Source: Limimonas halophila
GTDB lineage: Bacteria > Pseudomonadota > Alphaproteobacteria > Kiloniellales > Rhodovibrionaceae
Length of the DNA stretch: 64,000 bases
NCBI RefSeq assembly: GCF_900100655.1
Contig: NZ_FNCE01000009.1
Span: forward strand, 40,673-104,672
Direction: 5' to 3'
In this document: positions 49,543 to 58,336 of the stretch, piece by piece
Position numbering within the stretch: position 1 is the stretch's first letter
Layout of the letters: each line of letters begins with the position of its first letter
Program-made: the position numbers and the translations under genes
Notes under the pieces: generated by a model
Databases searched by the model: none
Told to the model about the DNA's origin: nothing
What the model saw: the letters and a program-made list of their open reading frames with translations, nothing else

Positions 49543-50787
49543 TCAGCGCAGCCGCGCGGCCTGCTCCGCAGCCGGCTGCGCCAGCGCCGCCGAGACGGGA
49601 ACCAACGCGATCCCGCGCGCCTTCAGGGTCTGACTCCAGCGCGTGAGCGCATCCAGCGTCATCGGATACGCGTTCACGAGCACCAACGCCAGTCCGGAGT
49701 CCTGCGCAATGCGTTCGGCGGCCGCAAGCCAGCTGTCCACCACGGCGCGGCTGATCGGCCGGCGGTCGAGGATGGCATCCGCGGACAGGTGCGGGAGCTC
49801 GATCTCGCCGGCCACCTCGGCCGTCACGTCGCTGCGCGAGCGCCCGTTGGCGACGTAGATCAGCCCGCGCTTCTTCAGGTCCCGCAAGATGGGCGCGACG
49901 GCCTGCCGCCGCTCCACGAACGCGGAGCCCCACCGCGCGACCGCGCCCACGAGCGAATCGCCCGCGCCCAGGACATTTTCCAACCGTTCGAGGTTGCGCG
50001 CCGGGTCCGCCTTCAGCTTCAGCGCCATGCCGCCGGGGTCGGGCACGGGAAAGCCCTTGGGCTGCATGGGCAGGTCCATCAGCAGTTCGTGCCCGGCTTC
50101 CCGCGCACGCTGCATCCAGGCGTCCAGTTGGCTGCCGTAGGGCGAGAAGGACAGCGACACCGCGCCCGGCAGCTCCGCGATGGCGCGCTTGGTGACGGCG
50201 CGCTTCAGACCCAGCCCCCGCACGACGACGGCAATGCGGTCGAAGCCCGCCGGCACGCCGGCCGCGTCGCGGGCGTGCCGCCGCCACGCCTCGTCGCTGG
50301 CCGGCTGCTGGGGGGTGTTTTGTCCGGCCTGCTCGGGGATGGCCGGCGGTTCGGTTCCGGCAACCTCGGTGGGAACGGCGGGCGCCTGCGGCGTTGGCGT
50401 CCGTGCGGCGTCGCCGCTTTGCGATCCCGTGTCCGCCGGCACCCCGACCTCCGGTGCGGCCGGGGAGTCGACCGTGGTATCGCGGAGCGGGCGGAGCGGT
50501 ACCCCCCCCTCCGGGGTCAGTGGCCGGCTGGCGGTCGTGTCGCTCCCACTGGTGCTGCCGCCGCCGTCCGGCTCCGCGACGGGCGGCAGGCTCGTCGAGT
50601 AGGCGGTGCGCTCGCCCAGCCGGTCGGGCGTCCCCGAAACCACGGCGTACCCCACCGCCAGCCCGAGGACGGCCGCCAGCGCCATCCACGCCCCGACGAG
50701 CGCCCGCGAGGGACCGCGGGGCTCGGGGTCGTCGTCGAACTCGGGCCCGTACGGCGGGGTCACGGCGCGCCCCGTCCGGCCGGCCAT
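49543..50787 (-). CDS. Divergent polysaccharide deacetylase family protein
   Basis: 414 aa. One N-terminal membrane segment (ALVGAWMALAAVLGLAVGYAVV, ~29-50) is followed by a ~120-residue low-complexity Pro/Thr/Ser linker. The C-terminal domain (~180-405) is a divergent NodB-like barrel (IAVVVRGLGLKRAVTKRAIAELPGAVSLSFSPYG, HELLMDLPMQPKGFP, DSWLAAAERIAQDSG). Members follow envC-ctpA in proteobacteria (YibQ-like) and are thought to act on envelope polysaccharide; the usual VVDDLGL aspartates are here VVRGLGL, so activity is doubtful. Repeat copy B begins right at its start codon. Confidence 0.82.
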   Translation of the reverse strand: MAGRTGRAVTPPYGPEFDDDPEPRGPSRALVGAWMALAAVLGLAVGYAVVSGTPDRLGERTAYSTSLPPVAEPDGGGSTSGSDTTASRPLTPEGGVPLRPLRDTTVDSPAAPEVGVPADTGSQSGDAARTPTPQAPAVPTEVAGTEPPAIPEQAGQNTPQQPASDEAWRRHARDAAGVPAGFDRIAVVVRGLGLKRAVTKRAIAELPGAVSLSFSPYGSQLDAWMQRAREAGHELLMDLPMQPKGFPVPDPGGMALKLKADPARNLERLENVLGAGDSLVGAVARWGSAFVERRQAVAPILRDLKKRGLIYVANGRSRSDVTAEVAGEIELPHLSADAILDRRPISRAVVDSWLAAAERIAQDSGLALVLVNAYPMTLDALTRWSQTLKARGIALVPVSAALAQPAAEQAARLR

Positions 50788-50924
50788 AGAGCAGATCGCC
50801 GTAAAGCGGGATCAGGGGTCTGATCCCGCTTGCTCGTGCGTGAATCTGCTCGCACTTGAAAAATGGGCGCCTTCCCGAGGTTTCCAGTTCGCTCCGCGAC
50901 CAAGACTTCACGCACGATGCTCTA
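50788..50924 (+). repeat. Dispersed repeat, copy B (between ctpA and the deacetylase)
   Basis: It begins AGAGCAGATCGCCGTAAAG like copies A and C, but has a shorter centre. AAGCGGGATCAG (50804-50815) and its complement (50820-50831) form a 12-bp stem, then TGCTCGTGCGTG follows. A second part from TTTCCAG (50881) to TTCACGCACGATGCTCTAG resembles the sequence just before copy C. The right edge provides the TAG stop of ctpA, and AGAGCA/TGCTCT mark its two ends. Confidence 0.75.
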
Positions 50925-52277
50925 GTTCTGCAGGACGCGGGACTGGAAGAGCGTCAGCCCGCGCAAGAGGTCCACGGCCCGGGACAGTTGGTAGTCCTCC
51001 TGCAGCCGGGCGGCCTTCTGCGCCGCCTTCTCTTCGGCGTCCTCGGCCTCGGCCGAACCGGCACCCTCGCCATTGTCGTTGGCGGCGCCGTCGCCGTTTT
51101 CACCGTCGCCGTTCTGGCCGTTCTCCAGCGCCCCGCGCAGGTCGGCCTCGCGGCGGCGTTCGCCGTTCTCGATCGGCTTCACCTCGGCCTGGCGCACCTT
51201 GAGGTCGGGGTGGATACCGTCGGCCTGGATGGAGCGCCCGGAGGGCGTGTAGTAGCGCGCGGTTGTCAGGCGGATGGCGCCGTGGCCGGGCAGGGGCATG
51301 ATGGTCTGCACCGAGCCCTTGCCGAAGCTGCGCGTGCCGAGCACGAGCGCGCGGCCGTGGTCCTTCAGCGCGCCGGCGACGATCTCGGAGGCGGAGGCCG
51401 AGCCGCCGTTGATCAGCACCACCAGCGGCGCGCCGTTGGTCATGTCGCCGGCGTCGGCGTTGTAGCGCTTGTTGTCCTCGTTGTCCCGGCCGCGGGTGGA
51501 GACGATCTCGCCCGCGTCGAGGAAGGTGTCGGACACCGAGATCGCCTGTTCCAGCAGGCCGCCGGGGTTGTTGCGCAGGTCGAGGACGTAGCCCTTGAGG
51601 TCGTCGCCGAGGTCCTCGGAGATCGATTCGATCTTGGATTCCAAGCCGGGCTGCGTTTGCTCGTTGAAGGTGGTCACGCGCACGTAGCCGACGTTGCCGA
51701 AGGTCTCCGAACGCACGGACTCGATTTCGATGACGTCGCGGGTGATCGTGACCTCGAAGGGCTCCTTATCGCCGCGGCGCACGGTGAGCGTGATGTCCGT
51801 GCCCTTCTTGCCGCGCATCTGCTCCACGGCCTCGGCCAGCGTCATGCCCATCACGGGGTTGCCGTCGATCCCCACGATCAGGTCGCCGGCGCGGATGCCC
51901 GCTTTGGCCGCTGGCGTCTCGTCGATGGGGGAGACGACCTTCACCAGGCCGTTCTCCATCGTGACCTCGATGCCGAGCCCGCCGAACTCGCCCTCCGTCT
52001 GGACCTTCATGTCCTGAAAATCGTCCTTGTCCAGATAGCTGGAGTGCGGATCGAGCGAGCTGAGCATGCCGCGGATGGCCGATTCCACCAGCTTCTGGTC
52101 GGACACCTTTTCGACGTAGTTGGCGCGCACGCGCTCGAAGACGTCGCCGAACAGCTTGAGCTGCCGGTAGGTGTCGCCGTTCTCGCTGGTCTGGCCGCCG
52201 TCGTCCTGCGCCAGCGCCGCGGGGGACACGGCGAGCATCGCCGCCGTCAGCAGCGCCGCCCCTGCCTTGTTGAACAT
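50922..52277 (-). CDS. ctpA: Carboxy-terminal processing protease (S41)
   Basis: 451 aa, exported. A signal peptide (MFNKAGAALLTAAMLAVSPAALA) precedes the helical N-domain, a PDZ domain (GGLGIEVTMENGLVKVVSPIDETPAAKAGIRAGD, ~98-131) and the protease core. The catalytic Ser is in INGGSASASEIVAGAL (~300) and Lys in GTRSFGKGSVQT (~325). The C-terminal tail is Asn/Gly/Glu-rich (NGQNGDGENGDG). It trims periplasmic proteins, including peptidoglycan hydrolases. ATG overlaps the envC stop by one base (TGATG). Confidence 0.94.
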   Translation of the reverse strand: MFNKAGAALLTAAMLAVSPAALAQDDGGQTSENGDTYRQLKLFGDVFERVRANYVEKVSDQKLVESAIRGMLSSLDPHSSYLDKDDFQDMKVQTEGEFGGLGIEVTMENGLVKVVSPIDETPAAKAGIRAGDLIVGIDGNPVMGMTLAEAVEQMRGKKGTDITLTVRRGDKEPFEVTITRDVIEIESVRSETFGNVGYVRVTTFNEQTQPGLESKIESISEDLGDDLKGYVLDLRNNPGGLLEQAISVSDTFLDAGEIVSTRGRDNEDNKRYNADAGDMTNGAPLVVLINGGSASASEIVAGALKDHGRALVLGTRSFGKGSVQTIMPLPGHGAIRLTTARYYTPSGRSIQADGIHPDLKVRQAEVKPIENGERRREADLRGALENGQNGDGENGDGAANDNGEGAGSAEAEDAEEKAAQKAARLQEDYQLSRAVDLLRGLTLFQSRVLQN

Positions 52278-53635
52278 CAGCCTCGCACCTTGTTGCCGCG
52301 CCGCGCCAGCCACGGCGCCGGGTCGATCGGCTGACCCGCGCGGCGCAATTCCACGTACAGCTCGGGCGGTTGGCCGGAGGGATCACCCATGACCCCGACG
52401 GGCTCGCCCGCGAGCACCCACTGCCCGACGATGGCGTCGATCCGCCCCAGCCCGGCGAGGAGCGAATGGTACCGATCGCCGTGTTGTATAATCAAGATGC
52501 GCCCGTAGGTCTTAAAGGGGCCCGCATAGACCACCTTGCCGTCGTAGGGTGCGACCACGCGCGCCCTCGGGCGGGTGGCGATCATCATGCCCTGATCGCC
52601 CGTCGTCGTCCCGCGCCGCTCGACGGTCTCGCCGTAGCTGGCGACGACCTCGCCGCGCGCCGGCATCCGCAGGCTGTTCTCGCTGTCCGGGAAGGCGCGG
52701 ATGTCGGCGGGCCGGGTGAGCGCGGCCGTGCGCGTTTCCTGCGGCGTCGCGTCGCGACGCCCGTTGCCGGGCCCGGTGTCCGTCGCGCCGTCCGCCACGG
52801 CTTGCCCGCTCTGCGATCCACCGGTTTCCCCCTCGGGCGGGGCGGGCTTGCGGCCGGGCACGGGCACGTCCGTGGCGCGGACGGCTTGGCGCGCCGCGCG
52901 TTGGCGGTCGAGCGCCGTCATGAGCGCGCGCATGTCGTCGGCCTCGCGGGCCAGCCGCTCGGCGTCCCGCCGCGCTTCCCGCGAGGCGGTGCGCGTGCGC
53001 TTGACCAGGCGCTTCTTGCGCGCCATGAGCGCTGTCAGCTCTTCGCGCTTCGCCGAAAGATCCGTGCGCGTGTTCCGCAGCCGCGTGCGCTCCTGGTTGA
53101 TGCGCTTGCGAACTGTTTCGAGTCGCTGGAGGTCCTGGCGCACGGCCGCCGCGCGCTTTTCGATCTCGGGCACGGCCGTGTCCAGCAGGCTCGCGGCGCG
53201 CGCCACGTCGATGGGCGACTCGGGGCTGACCGCCAGCGCGGCCGGCGGCTGCATGGCGATGCGTTCCAGCGCCTGGAGCGTGCCCACGAGCTGCTCGCGC
53301 CGCGCGTCCAGCTGCTCGCGCAGTGTCTCGCGCCGCCTCCGCAACTCGTCCAGGCGGGACTCCGTCGCGCTCAGCCGGGTTTCCAGGGTCTGCGTCTTGC
53401 GGGCGAGCTCGACGGAGCGCTCCTTGAGCGCCTGCAGCTCCTTCGCCAGCGCCTCGGCCTTCTCGGCGAGGTCGCGGGCGCGCTCGCGGTCCTTCTCGGC
53501 GCGCTTTTCGATCTTTTCCAGGGACGTCCCAGTATCCGCGCTGCTTTCCTGCGCGTTCGCGGGCAGCGCCCCGGCAGCCGTCAGCAGGGCCGCCGCGAGC
53601 CAACCGGCCGCGGTGAGCACGACCGCCCGCCGCAT
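52277..53635 (-). CDS. envC: EnvC-like murein hydrolase activator (degenerate M23)
   Basis: 452 aa. A signal peptide (LTAAGWLAAALLTAAGALPANA) leads into a long coiled coil (~35-260, LEKIEKRAEKDRERARDLAEKAEALAKEL onwards), a Pro/Gly linker, and a C-terminal LytM domain (APYDGKVVYAGPFKTYGRILIIQHGDRYHSLLAGL). The zinc ligands of active M23 peptidases are missing: the HxxxD motif reads GDQGMM and HxH reads ELYVEL. So it should activate amidases at division rather than cut. Coupled to ctpA; 19 bp after gpmI. Confidence 0.9.
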   Translation of the reverse strand: MRRAVVLTAAGWLAAALLTAAGALPANAQESSADTGTSLEKIEKRAEKDRERARDLAEKAEALAKELQALKERSVELARKTQTLETRLSATESRLDELRRRRETLREQLDARREQLVGTLQALERIAMQPPAALAVSPESPIDVARAASLLDTAVPEIEKRAAAVRQDLQRLETVRKRINQERTRLRNTRTDLSAKREELTALMARKKRLVKRTRTASREARRDAERLAREADDMRALMTALDRQRAARQAVRATDVPVPGRKPAPPEGETGGSQSGQAVADGATDTGPGNGRRDATPQETRTAALTRPADIRAFPDSENSLRMPARGEVVASYGETVERRGTTTGDQGMMIATRPRARVVAPYDGKVVYAGPFKTYGRILIIQHGDRYHSLLAGLGRIDAIVGQWVLAGEPVGVMGDPSGQPPELYVELRRAGQPIDPAPWLARRGNKVRG

Positions 53636-53654
53636 CACCGCCGCGGGCCGGCCG

Positions 53655-55244
53655 TCATCCCGACGCCCGCAGCGCCGGTTCGGCGTCCGGGCCTTCGGCA
53701 TCGGCGGCGCTGGGCAGCAGGGACCGGCCCGTCATGGCTTCCGGCTGCGGCAGCCCCATCAGGGCCAGCAGCGTCGGCGCCACGTCGGCCAGCCGCCCGT
53801 CGCGCAGCTGGTCCACGCCGGCCGGGCCGCCGCTCAGCACCACGGGCACGGGGAAGGTCGTGTGGGCGGTGTGCGGCTGTCCCGTCTCGGGGTTGCGCAT
53901 GCGGTCGGCGTTGCCGTGGTCGGCGGTGACGAGCAGCGCGCCGCCGGCCATGGTCACGGCCTCCGACAGCCGGCCCAGGCAGGCGTCCACGGTTTCCACG
54001 GCACGAATGGCCGCATCCATGTCGCCGGTGTGGCCCACCATGTCGCCGTTGGCGTAGTTGACCACGATGAGGTCGTAGGTGCCGTCGCCGACGGCTCGGG
54101 TCAGGCGGTCGGTGACCTCCACCGCCGCCATCTCCGGCTTGTGGTCGTAGGTGGGCACGTCCGGCGAGGGCACGAGCACGCGGTCCTCGCCCGCGAACGG
54201 CGTCTCGCGGCCGCCGTTGAAGAAGAAGGTGACGTGGGCGTACTTCTCCGTCTCCGCCACGCGCAGCTGGCGCAGCCCGTGCCCGGCCACGACCTCGCCC
54301 AGCGTCGCCTCGGGCTGCTGCGGCGGGAAGATCGCCGGCAGCACGGGCGCGAGATCGTCCGTATAGGTGACCATCCCGGCCTGCGCGGCGAAATCCACGG
54401 TGCGCGCGCGCTCGAAGCCTTCGAAGTCCGGCAGCAGCAGGGCGCGCAGGATTTGGCGCACGCGGTCGGCGCGGAAGTTGGCCATGATCAGGCCGTCGCC
54501 GTCGGCCATGCCCGCGTAGCCGCCGATCGCCGTGGGCGGGACGAACTCGTCGCCGGTGCCGTTGGCGTGGGCGGTGGCCACGGCGGTCGCCGCGTCCGGC
54601 GCGTGCTCGCCGCGTGCGTCCACCATAACGTCGTGCGCGCGCTTGACGCGGTCCCAGCGCTTGTCGCGGTCCATGGCGTAGTAGCGCCCGCTGACCGTGG
54701 CGATGTCCGCGTTGGGTGCCGCCGCCACGAAGTCGCGCAGGTGGTCCGGCGCGGCGCGCGGCGGGGTGTCGCGGCCGTCGGTGAAGGCGTGCACCTTCAC
54801 CGGGATGCCAGCGGCGTGCAGCGCGTTCGCCAGCGCCGCCATGTGGTCCTGGTGGGCGTGCACGCCGCCGGGCGAGAGCAGGCCCATGAGGTGCGCGGTG
54901 CCGCCCGTCTCGCGCAGGCGCGCGATCAGCGCGCGCAGCGCTTCCGCCTCGGCCAGCGAGCCGTCGGCCACGGCGGCGTCGATGCGCGGTAGCTCCTGCA
55001 GCACCACGCGCCCGGCGCCCAGGTTCATGTGGCCGACCTCGGAGTTGCCCATCTGCCCGGCGGGCAGGCCGACATCGGCGCCGTGCGTGGTCAGCGTGGC
55101 GTGCGGGTTGTGCTGCCACAGCCGGTCCATGACCGGCGTTTCGGCCTGGGCCACGGCGTTGTCGCTCGCGTCGGGGTTGAGCGCCCAGCCGTCGAGGATG
55201 CAGAGCACGACGGGACGGGGCCGGTTGCTTGGCGCCATGGTCAT
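53655..55244 (-). CDS. gpmI: Phosphoglycerate mutase, cofactor-independent
   Basis: 529 aa. It interconverts 3- and 2-phosphoglycerate in glycolysis with two Mn ions. The alkaline-phosphatase-like motifs are present: VLCILDGWALNP (first metal Asp), the nucleophile Ser in GQMGNSEVGHMNLGAGR (~70), FTDGRDTPPR (~130), NYANGDMVGHTGD (~437) and VTADHGNADRM (~459). Length and order fit GpmI. Confidence 0.96.
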   Translation of the reverse strand: MTMAPSNRPRPVVLCILDGWALNPDASDNAVAQAETPVMDRLWQHNPHATLTTHGADVGLPAGQMGNSEVGHMNLGAGRVVLQELPRIDAAVADGSLAEAEALRALIARLRETGGTAHLMGLLSPGGVHAHQDHMAALANALHAAGIPVKVHAFTDGRDTPPRAAPDHLRDFVAAAPNADIATVSGRYYAMDRDKRWDRVKRAHDVMVDARGEHAPDAATAVATAHANGTGDEFVPPTAIGGYAGMADGDGLIMANFRADRVRQILRALLLPDFEGFERARTVDFAAQAGMVTYTDDLAPVLPAIFPPQQPEATLGEVVAGHGLRQLRVAETEKYAHVTFFFNGGRETPFAGEDRVLVPSPDVPTYDHKPEMAAVEVTDRLTRAVGDGTYDLIVVNYANGDMVGHTGDMDAAIRAVETVDACLGRLSEAVTMAGGALLVTADHGNADRMRNPETGQPHTAHTTFPVPVVLSGGPAGVDQLRDGRLADVAPTLLALMGLPQPEAMTGRSLLPSAADAEGPDAEPALRASG

Positions 55245-55279
55245 CGCACCGGTCGGGTCATGGGATCAGCGGGGCGTGC

Positions 55280-55732
55280 TCATCGATGGTACGGGTGGCC
55301 GCTCAGGATCGCCGCGGCCCGGTAAAGCTGCTCGGCGAGCATAACGCGCGCAAGCATGTGGGGCCATGTCTGTGCGCCGAACGAAAGGCGCAGATCGGCG
55401 CGCGATCGGACTGCCTCGCTCAGACCGTCGGCACCGCCGATGGCGAAAGCGACGTCCACGCCCGTGTCCCGCCAGCCGCTCAGCCGCTCGGCGAACTGCG
55501 GGCTCGTCAGTTCGCGCCCGCCGGGGTCGAGCACGACCACCACCGCATCGGGCGAGAGCGCCGCGAGGAGCCGCTCACCCTCGCGCTCGCGCAGCTGCTC
55601 GGCCGGGAGACTGCGGCGCTCAACGACCTCCTTCTCCAGCACCGCCCAGGGCAGGCGGGCCAGGTAGGAGTCGACCAATTCGCGCTCGGGCCCCCGCTTC
55701 AGCCGCCCGACGGCCGCCAGCGTGATGCGCAT
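55280..55732 (-). CDS. rlmH: 23S rRNA (pseudouridine-1915 N3) methyltransferase RlmH
   Basis: 150 aa. A SPOUT-fold enzyme: MRITLAAVGRLKRGPERELVDSYLARL, VVVLDPGGRELTSPQFAERL (~68-87), FAIGGADGLSEAVRSRADLRLSFGAQTWPHMLARVMLAEQLYRA with the SAM-binding knot. It methylates helix 69 of 23S rRNA. It follows rsfS, another ribosome factor, as in many bacteria. Confidence 0.96.
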   Translation of the reverse strand: MRITLAAVGRLKRGPERELVDSYLARLPWAVLEKEVVERRSLPAEQLREREGERLLAALSPDAVVVVLDPGGRELTSPQFAERLSGWRDTGVDVAFAIGGADGLSEAVRSRADLRLSFGAQTWPHMLARVMLAEQLYRAAAILSGHPYHR

Positions 55733-55777
55733 GCCGCAACCGGACCTTTTCGCACCGCGGGCCGCCGGGACGGCGCG

Positions 55778-56128
55778 TCAGTGCGCCGCGGGTTCCCCGT
55801 CCGTCACGACGGCTTCGCCCCACATCTTCTCCAGGTTGTAGAAGTCGCGAACCTCGGGCTGGAAGATGTGGACGATCACGTCGCCGCCGTCGATCAGGAC
55901 CCAGTCGGCCTGGTTCATGCCCTCGGGGCGCACGGTGCCGTGGCCGGCGTCCTTCAGGCGGTCGCACAGATGGGTGGCCATCGCGCTGACCTGGCGGCCG
56001 GAGCGGCCGCTGGCCACGACCATGTGGTCGGCCATGGCGGTCTTGCCCGCCAGATCGATCACGACGATGTCCTGACCCTTGTCGTCTTCCAGCGACCGGG
56101 TCACGAGGTCCAGCAAGGGATCGTCCAT
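55778..56128 (-). CDS. rsfS: Ribosomal silencing factor RsfS
   Basis: 116 aa from ATG 56128. It binds ribosomal protein L14 and blocks subunit joining in slow growth. VTRSLEDDKGQDIVVIDLAGKTAMADHMVVASGRSGRQVSAMATHL and DWVLIDGGDVIVHIFQPEVRDFYNLEKMWGEA are diagnostic. The start is uncertain: ATG 56128 has no Shine-Dalgarno, while a strong one (GAGGAGG) lies farther upstream, 8 nt before an in-frame ATA near 56188; a GTG at 56245 is also in frame. Follows nadD. Confidence 0.92.
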   Translation of the reverse strand: MDDPLLDLVTRSLEDDKGQDIVVIDLAGKTAMADHMVVASGRSGRQVSAMATHLCDRLKDAGHGTVRPEGMNQADWVLIDGGDVIVHIFQPEVRDFYNLEKMWGEAVVTDGEPAAH

Positions 56129-56296
56129 TGCCGGACGGGGGCCGGCGTCCGTGGCCGGCTCGATGCGCTGAACGTCGTGTATGGCTCCTGCCTCCTCGCG
56201 GTCGTTAACATCCCTCACGGCCGCAGCACGCACCCGCCGCGGCACCGGGGCGGGCCACGGTCAACAACACCCAGTCGGCCATCTCGGCCGCATGCG

Positions 56297-57073
56297 TCAG
56301 GAAGGGGTCTGTGCGCACCGTCGCGGCCATGAGCGGACGGTTTCAGCCTCTCGCTGTCGGGCCCGGATCGCCGTCGCGGACCGTGGATCCTGCGGCTGGT
56401 GCAGGAAAACCCAAGCCGGCGGCGGCGTCTCCGCCAGGCGGGCGGCCGTGCGTTCGGGCAGCCGGACCCGCCGGAAGCGGTGCGCGGCTTTCGCGGACCG
56501 CACAGTCTGAGAATAGTGCGGACGATTGAACACAGCAACCGGGACCCGTTCGAAAATGCGCTCCCAGTGCGCCCAGCGGTCGATCTGGAAAAGATTATCG
56601 GCGCCCATCAGCCACACGAAGCGCACGCCCGGCATCCGCCGGGTCACGGCATTGAGCGTGTCCAGGGTGTAGAGCGTGCCCAGCGCGTCTTCCAGGGTCG
56701 TGACCCGGATGCGCGGGTGGTCGCCGACCACGCGCTGGGCGCTGGCGACGCGCGCCGCCAGCGGCGCCATGCCGGCCTTGGGCTTGAGCGGGTTCTGCGG
56801 CGAGACCAGCCACCACACCGCGTCCAGCTCCAGGCGGCGCAGCGCTTCTTCCGAGATGGTGCGGTGCCCGCCGTGGGCCGGGTTGAAGGAGCCGCCGAGC
56901 AGGCCGATGCGCTGCCCCCGGCTGGGCAGCGCGCCGCCGAGCGCGGCACCCAGGCGGCGGGTGGTGGCGGGTTTGCGGCTGAGCGAACTGGGGCCCGCGG
57001 CGGTCCAGGCGCTGCGCGGCCGGTCGGGCGGTGTCGGCTGGTGCGGGGACGATGCGGACGTGGGCGCGGGCAC
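56297..57073 (-). CDS. nadD: Nicotinate-nucleotide adenylyltransferase NadD
   Basis: 258 aa. It adenylates nicotinate mononucleotide in NAD synthesis. IGLLGGSFNPAHGGHRTISEEALRRL (~56-81) holds the G-x-F-x-P-x-H-x-x-H nucleotide-binding motif, followed by WWLVSPQNPLKP and FVWLMGADNLFQIDRWAHWERI. SATAIRAR near the C-terminus is the ISSTxIR-type motif. The N-terminal ~50 residues are a Pro/Ser-rich lead not usual for the family. GTG start at 57073 with AGGAG upstream; a later start is possible. Confidence 0.93.
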   Translation of the reverse strand: MPAPTSASSPHQPTPPDRPRSAWTAAGPSSLSRKPATTRRLGAALGGALPSRGQRIGLLGGSFNPAHGGHRTISEEALRRLELDAVWWLVSPQNPLKPKAGMAPLAARVASAQRVVGDHPRIRVTTLEDALGTLYTLDTLNAVTRRMPGVRFVWLMGADNLFQIDRWAHWERIFERVPVAVFNRPHYSQTVRSAKAAHRFRRVRLPERTAARLAETPPPAWVFLHQPQDPRSATAIRARQREAETVRSWPRRCAQTPS

Positions 57074-57142
57074 CGGCGGCTCCTGGCGGTAACGGACCGG
57101 AATGAACGCATGCCCGGCGAACGCGGGGCTGTCAAACCGGGG

Positions 57143-58189
57143 TCAGGCGCCGGCCACGCTGCCGTCCTCCGCCACCACGCAGTTGCGCCCCCGGTGCTTG
57201 GCGGCGTAGAGCGCGTCGTCGACGCGGCGCACGAGCTGGTCCAGCGGCTCGCCGTAGCGGTATTCGGCCACCCCGGCGGAGAGCGTGATGCGGCCGTAGC
57301 GCCGGTGCGTGGTGCGGCTGGTCAGGCTGTGCCCGGCCAGGCCGGCGCGGATGCGGTCGGCGAGCTTGCCGCCGTCGTGCAGGCGCGTTTCGGGCAGGAT
57401 GAGGGCGAACTCCTCGCCGCCGAAGCGCGCGGCCGTGTCGCGGCCCTTGATCTGCTCGCGCAGGTGGCGGGCCACGAGCTTGAGCACCTCGTCGCCGACG
57501 TCGTGGCCGTACTGATCGTTGAACTGCTTGAAGTGGTCGATGTCGGCCAGCGCGATGGTCAGCCGCGTGCCGTGTTCCATCGCCGCCGCCATGGAATCGC
57601 GCAGGCGTTCGTCGAACAGCTTGCGGTTGGCGATCCCGGTCAGGCCGTCCGTAACGGCGTCCCGCCGCGTGTCCTCCAGGTCCTTGCGCAGGGATTCCAC
57701 CTCGCGCGAGGATTGGTGCAGGCGCTGTTCCAGCTCCTGGTTGCGGTGGAGCAGGGCGCGCGTCTCGCGCACGATCTCGCGCACCGTCTCCTGAATGACC
57801 GAGAGGCTGCTGTCGCCCGTGAGGTGGCCGGAGAGGCTGGCGATGCGCCGGCCCGTGGCGTCGCTTTCGCGCCCGCCCTCGTCGAGCGCGCTGAGGATGC
57901 GGGAAATCGCCTGTTCCAGGCGGTGGCTGGTGTCCGCGACCTGGCTGAGCTGATCCCCGCCGCCGCCGAAGAAGCGCGCGTGGATCTCCGCATTGCGCTC
58001 CTCCGTGAAGGTGTCGCGGTTGGAGACGAGGACGTCCAGCGCCCGGCTCAGGTCGGGATGCGTGCCTGCGCAGTAGGCGTACCAGACCTGGTAGTTCTCC
58101 GGCGTCGCCGGAATGCCGAGCGCCTTCATCCGCGCCAGCGCGGTTTCGGCGATGGCGTGGGTGCCGCTGTCGCAACGCTCGCTTGACAT
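57143..58189 (-). CDS. Diguanylate cyclase (GGDEF)
   Basis: 348 aa, cytoplasmic. It makes cyclic di-GMP from two GTP. The N-terminal ~165 residues are helical with a coiled coil (LLHRNQELEQRLHQSSREVESLRKDLEDTRRD) and start MSSERCDSGTHAIAETALARMKALGIPATPENYQVWYAY, seen in other alphaproteobacterial cyclases. The C-terminal GGDEF domain has TDGLTGIANRKLF, ADIDHFKQFNDQYGHDVGDE and the active motif RFGGEEF (~residue 260). The inhibitory RxxD site is degenerate (KGRD). Inserted in the obgE-rlmH housekeeping run. Confidence 0.93.
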   Translation of the reverse strand: MSSERCDSGTHAIAETALARMKALGIPATPENYQVWYAYCAGTHPDLSRALDVLVSNRDTFTEERNAEIHARFFGGGGDQLSQVADTSHRLEQAISRILSALDEGGRESDATGRRIASLSGHLTGDSSLSVIQETVREIVRETRALLHRNQELEQRLHQSSREVESLRKDLEDTRRDAVTDGLTGIANRKLFDERLRDSMAAAMEHGTRLTIALADIDHFKQFNDQYGHDVGDEVLKLVARHLREQIKGRDTAARFGGEEFALILPETRLHDGGKLADRIRAGLAGHSLTSRTTHRRYGRITLSAGVAEYRYGEPLDQLVRRVDDALYAAKHRGRNCVVAEDGSVAGA

Positions 58190-58336
58190 CGCGCGCCCCG
58201 GGGCCGGCAGGCGGCGTGTGGGCACCGCCCGTGACAGCCCCGAGGGAACCGTAATCAGGGTTCACAAATCGTTAGCATGCGCGCGCGAAATGAACATCAA
58301 GCTGAAGCAGTGCACGCGACGCGTGCCGCCCGGGGC

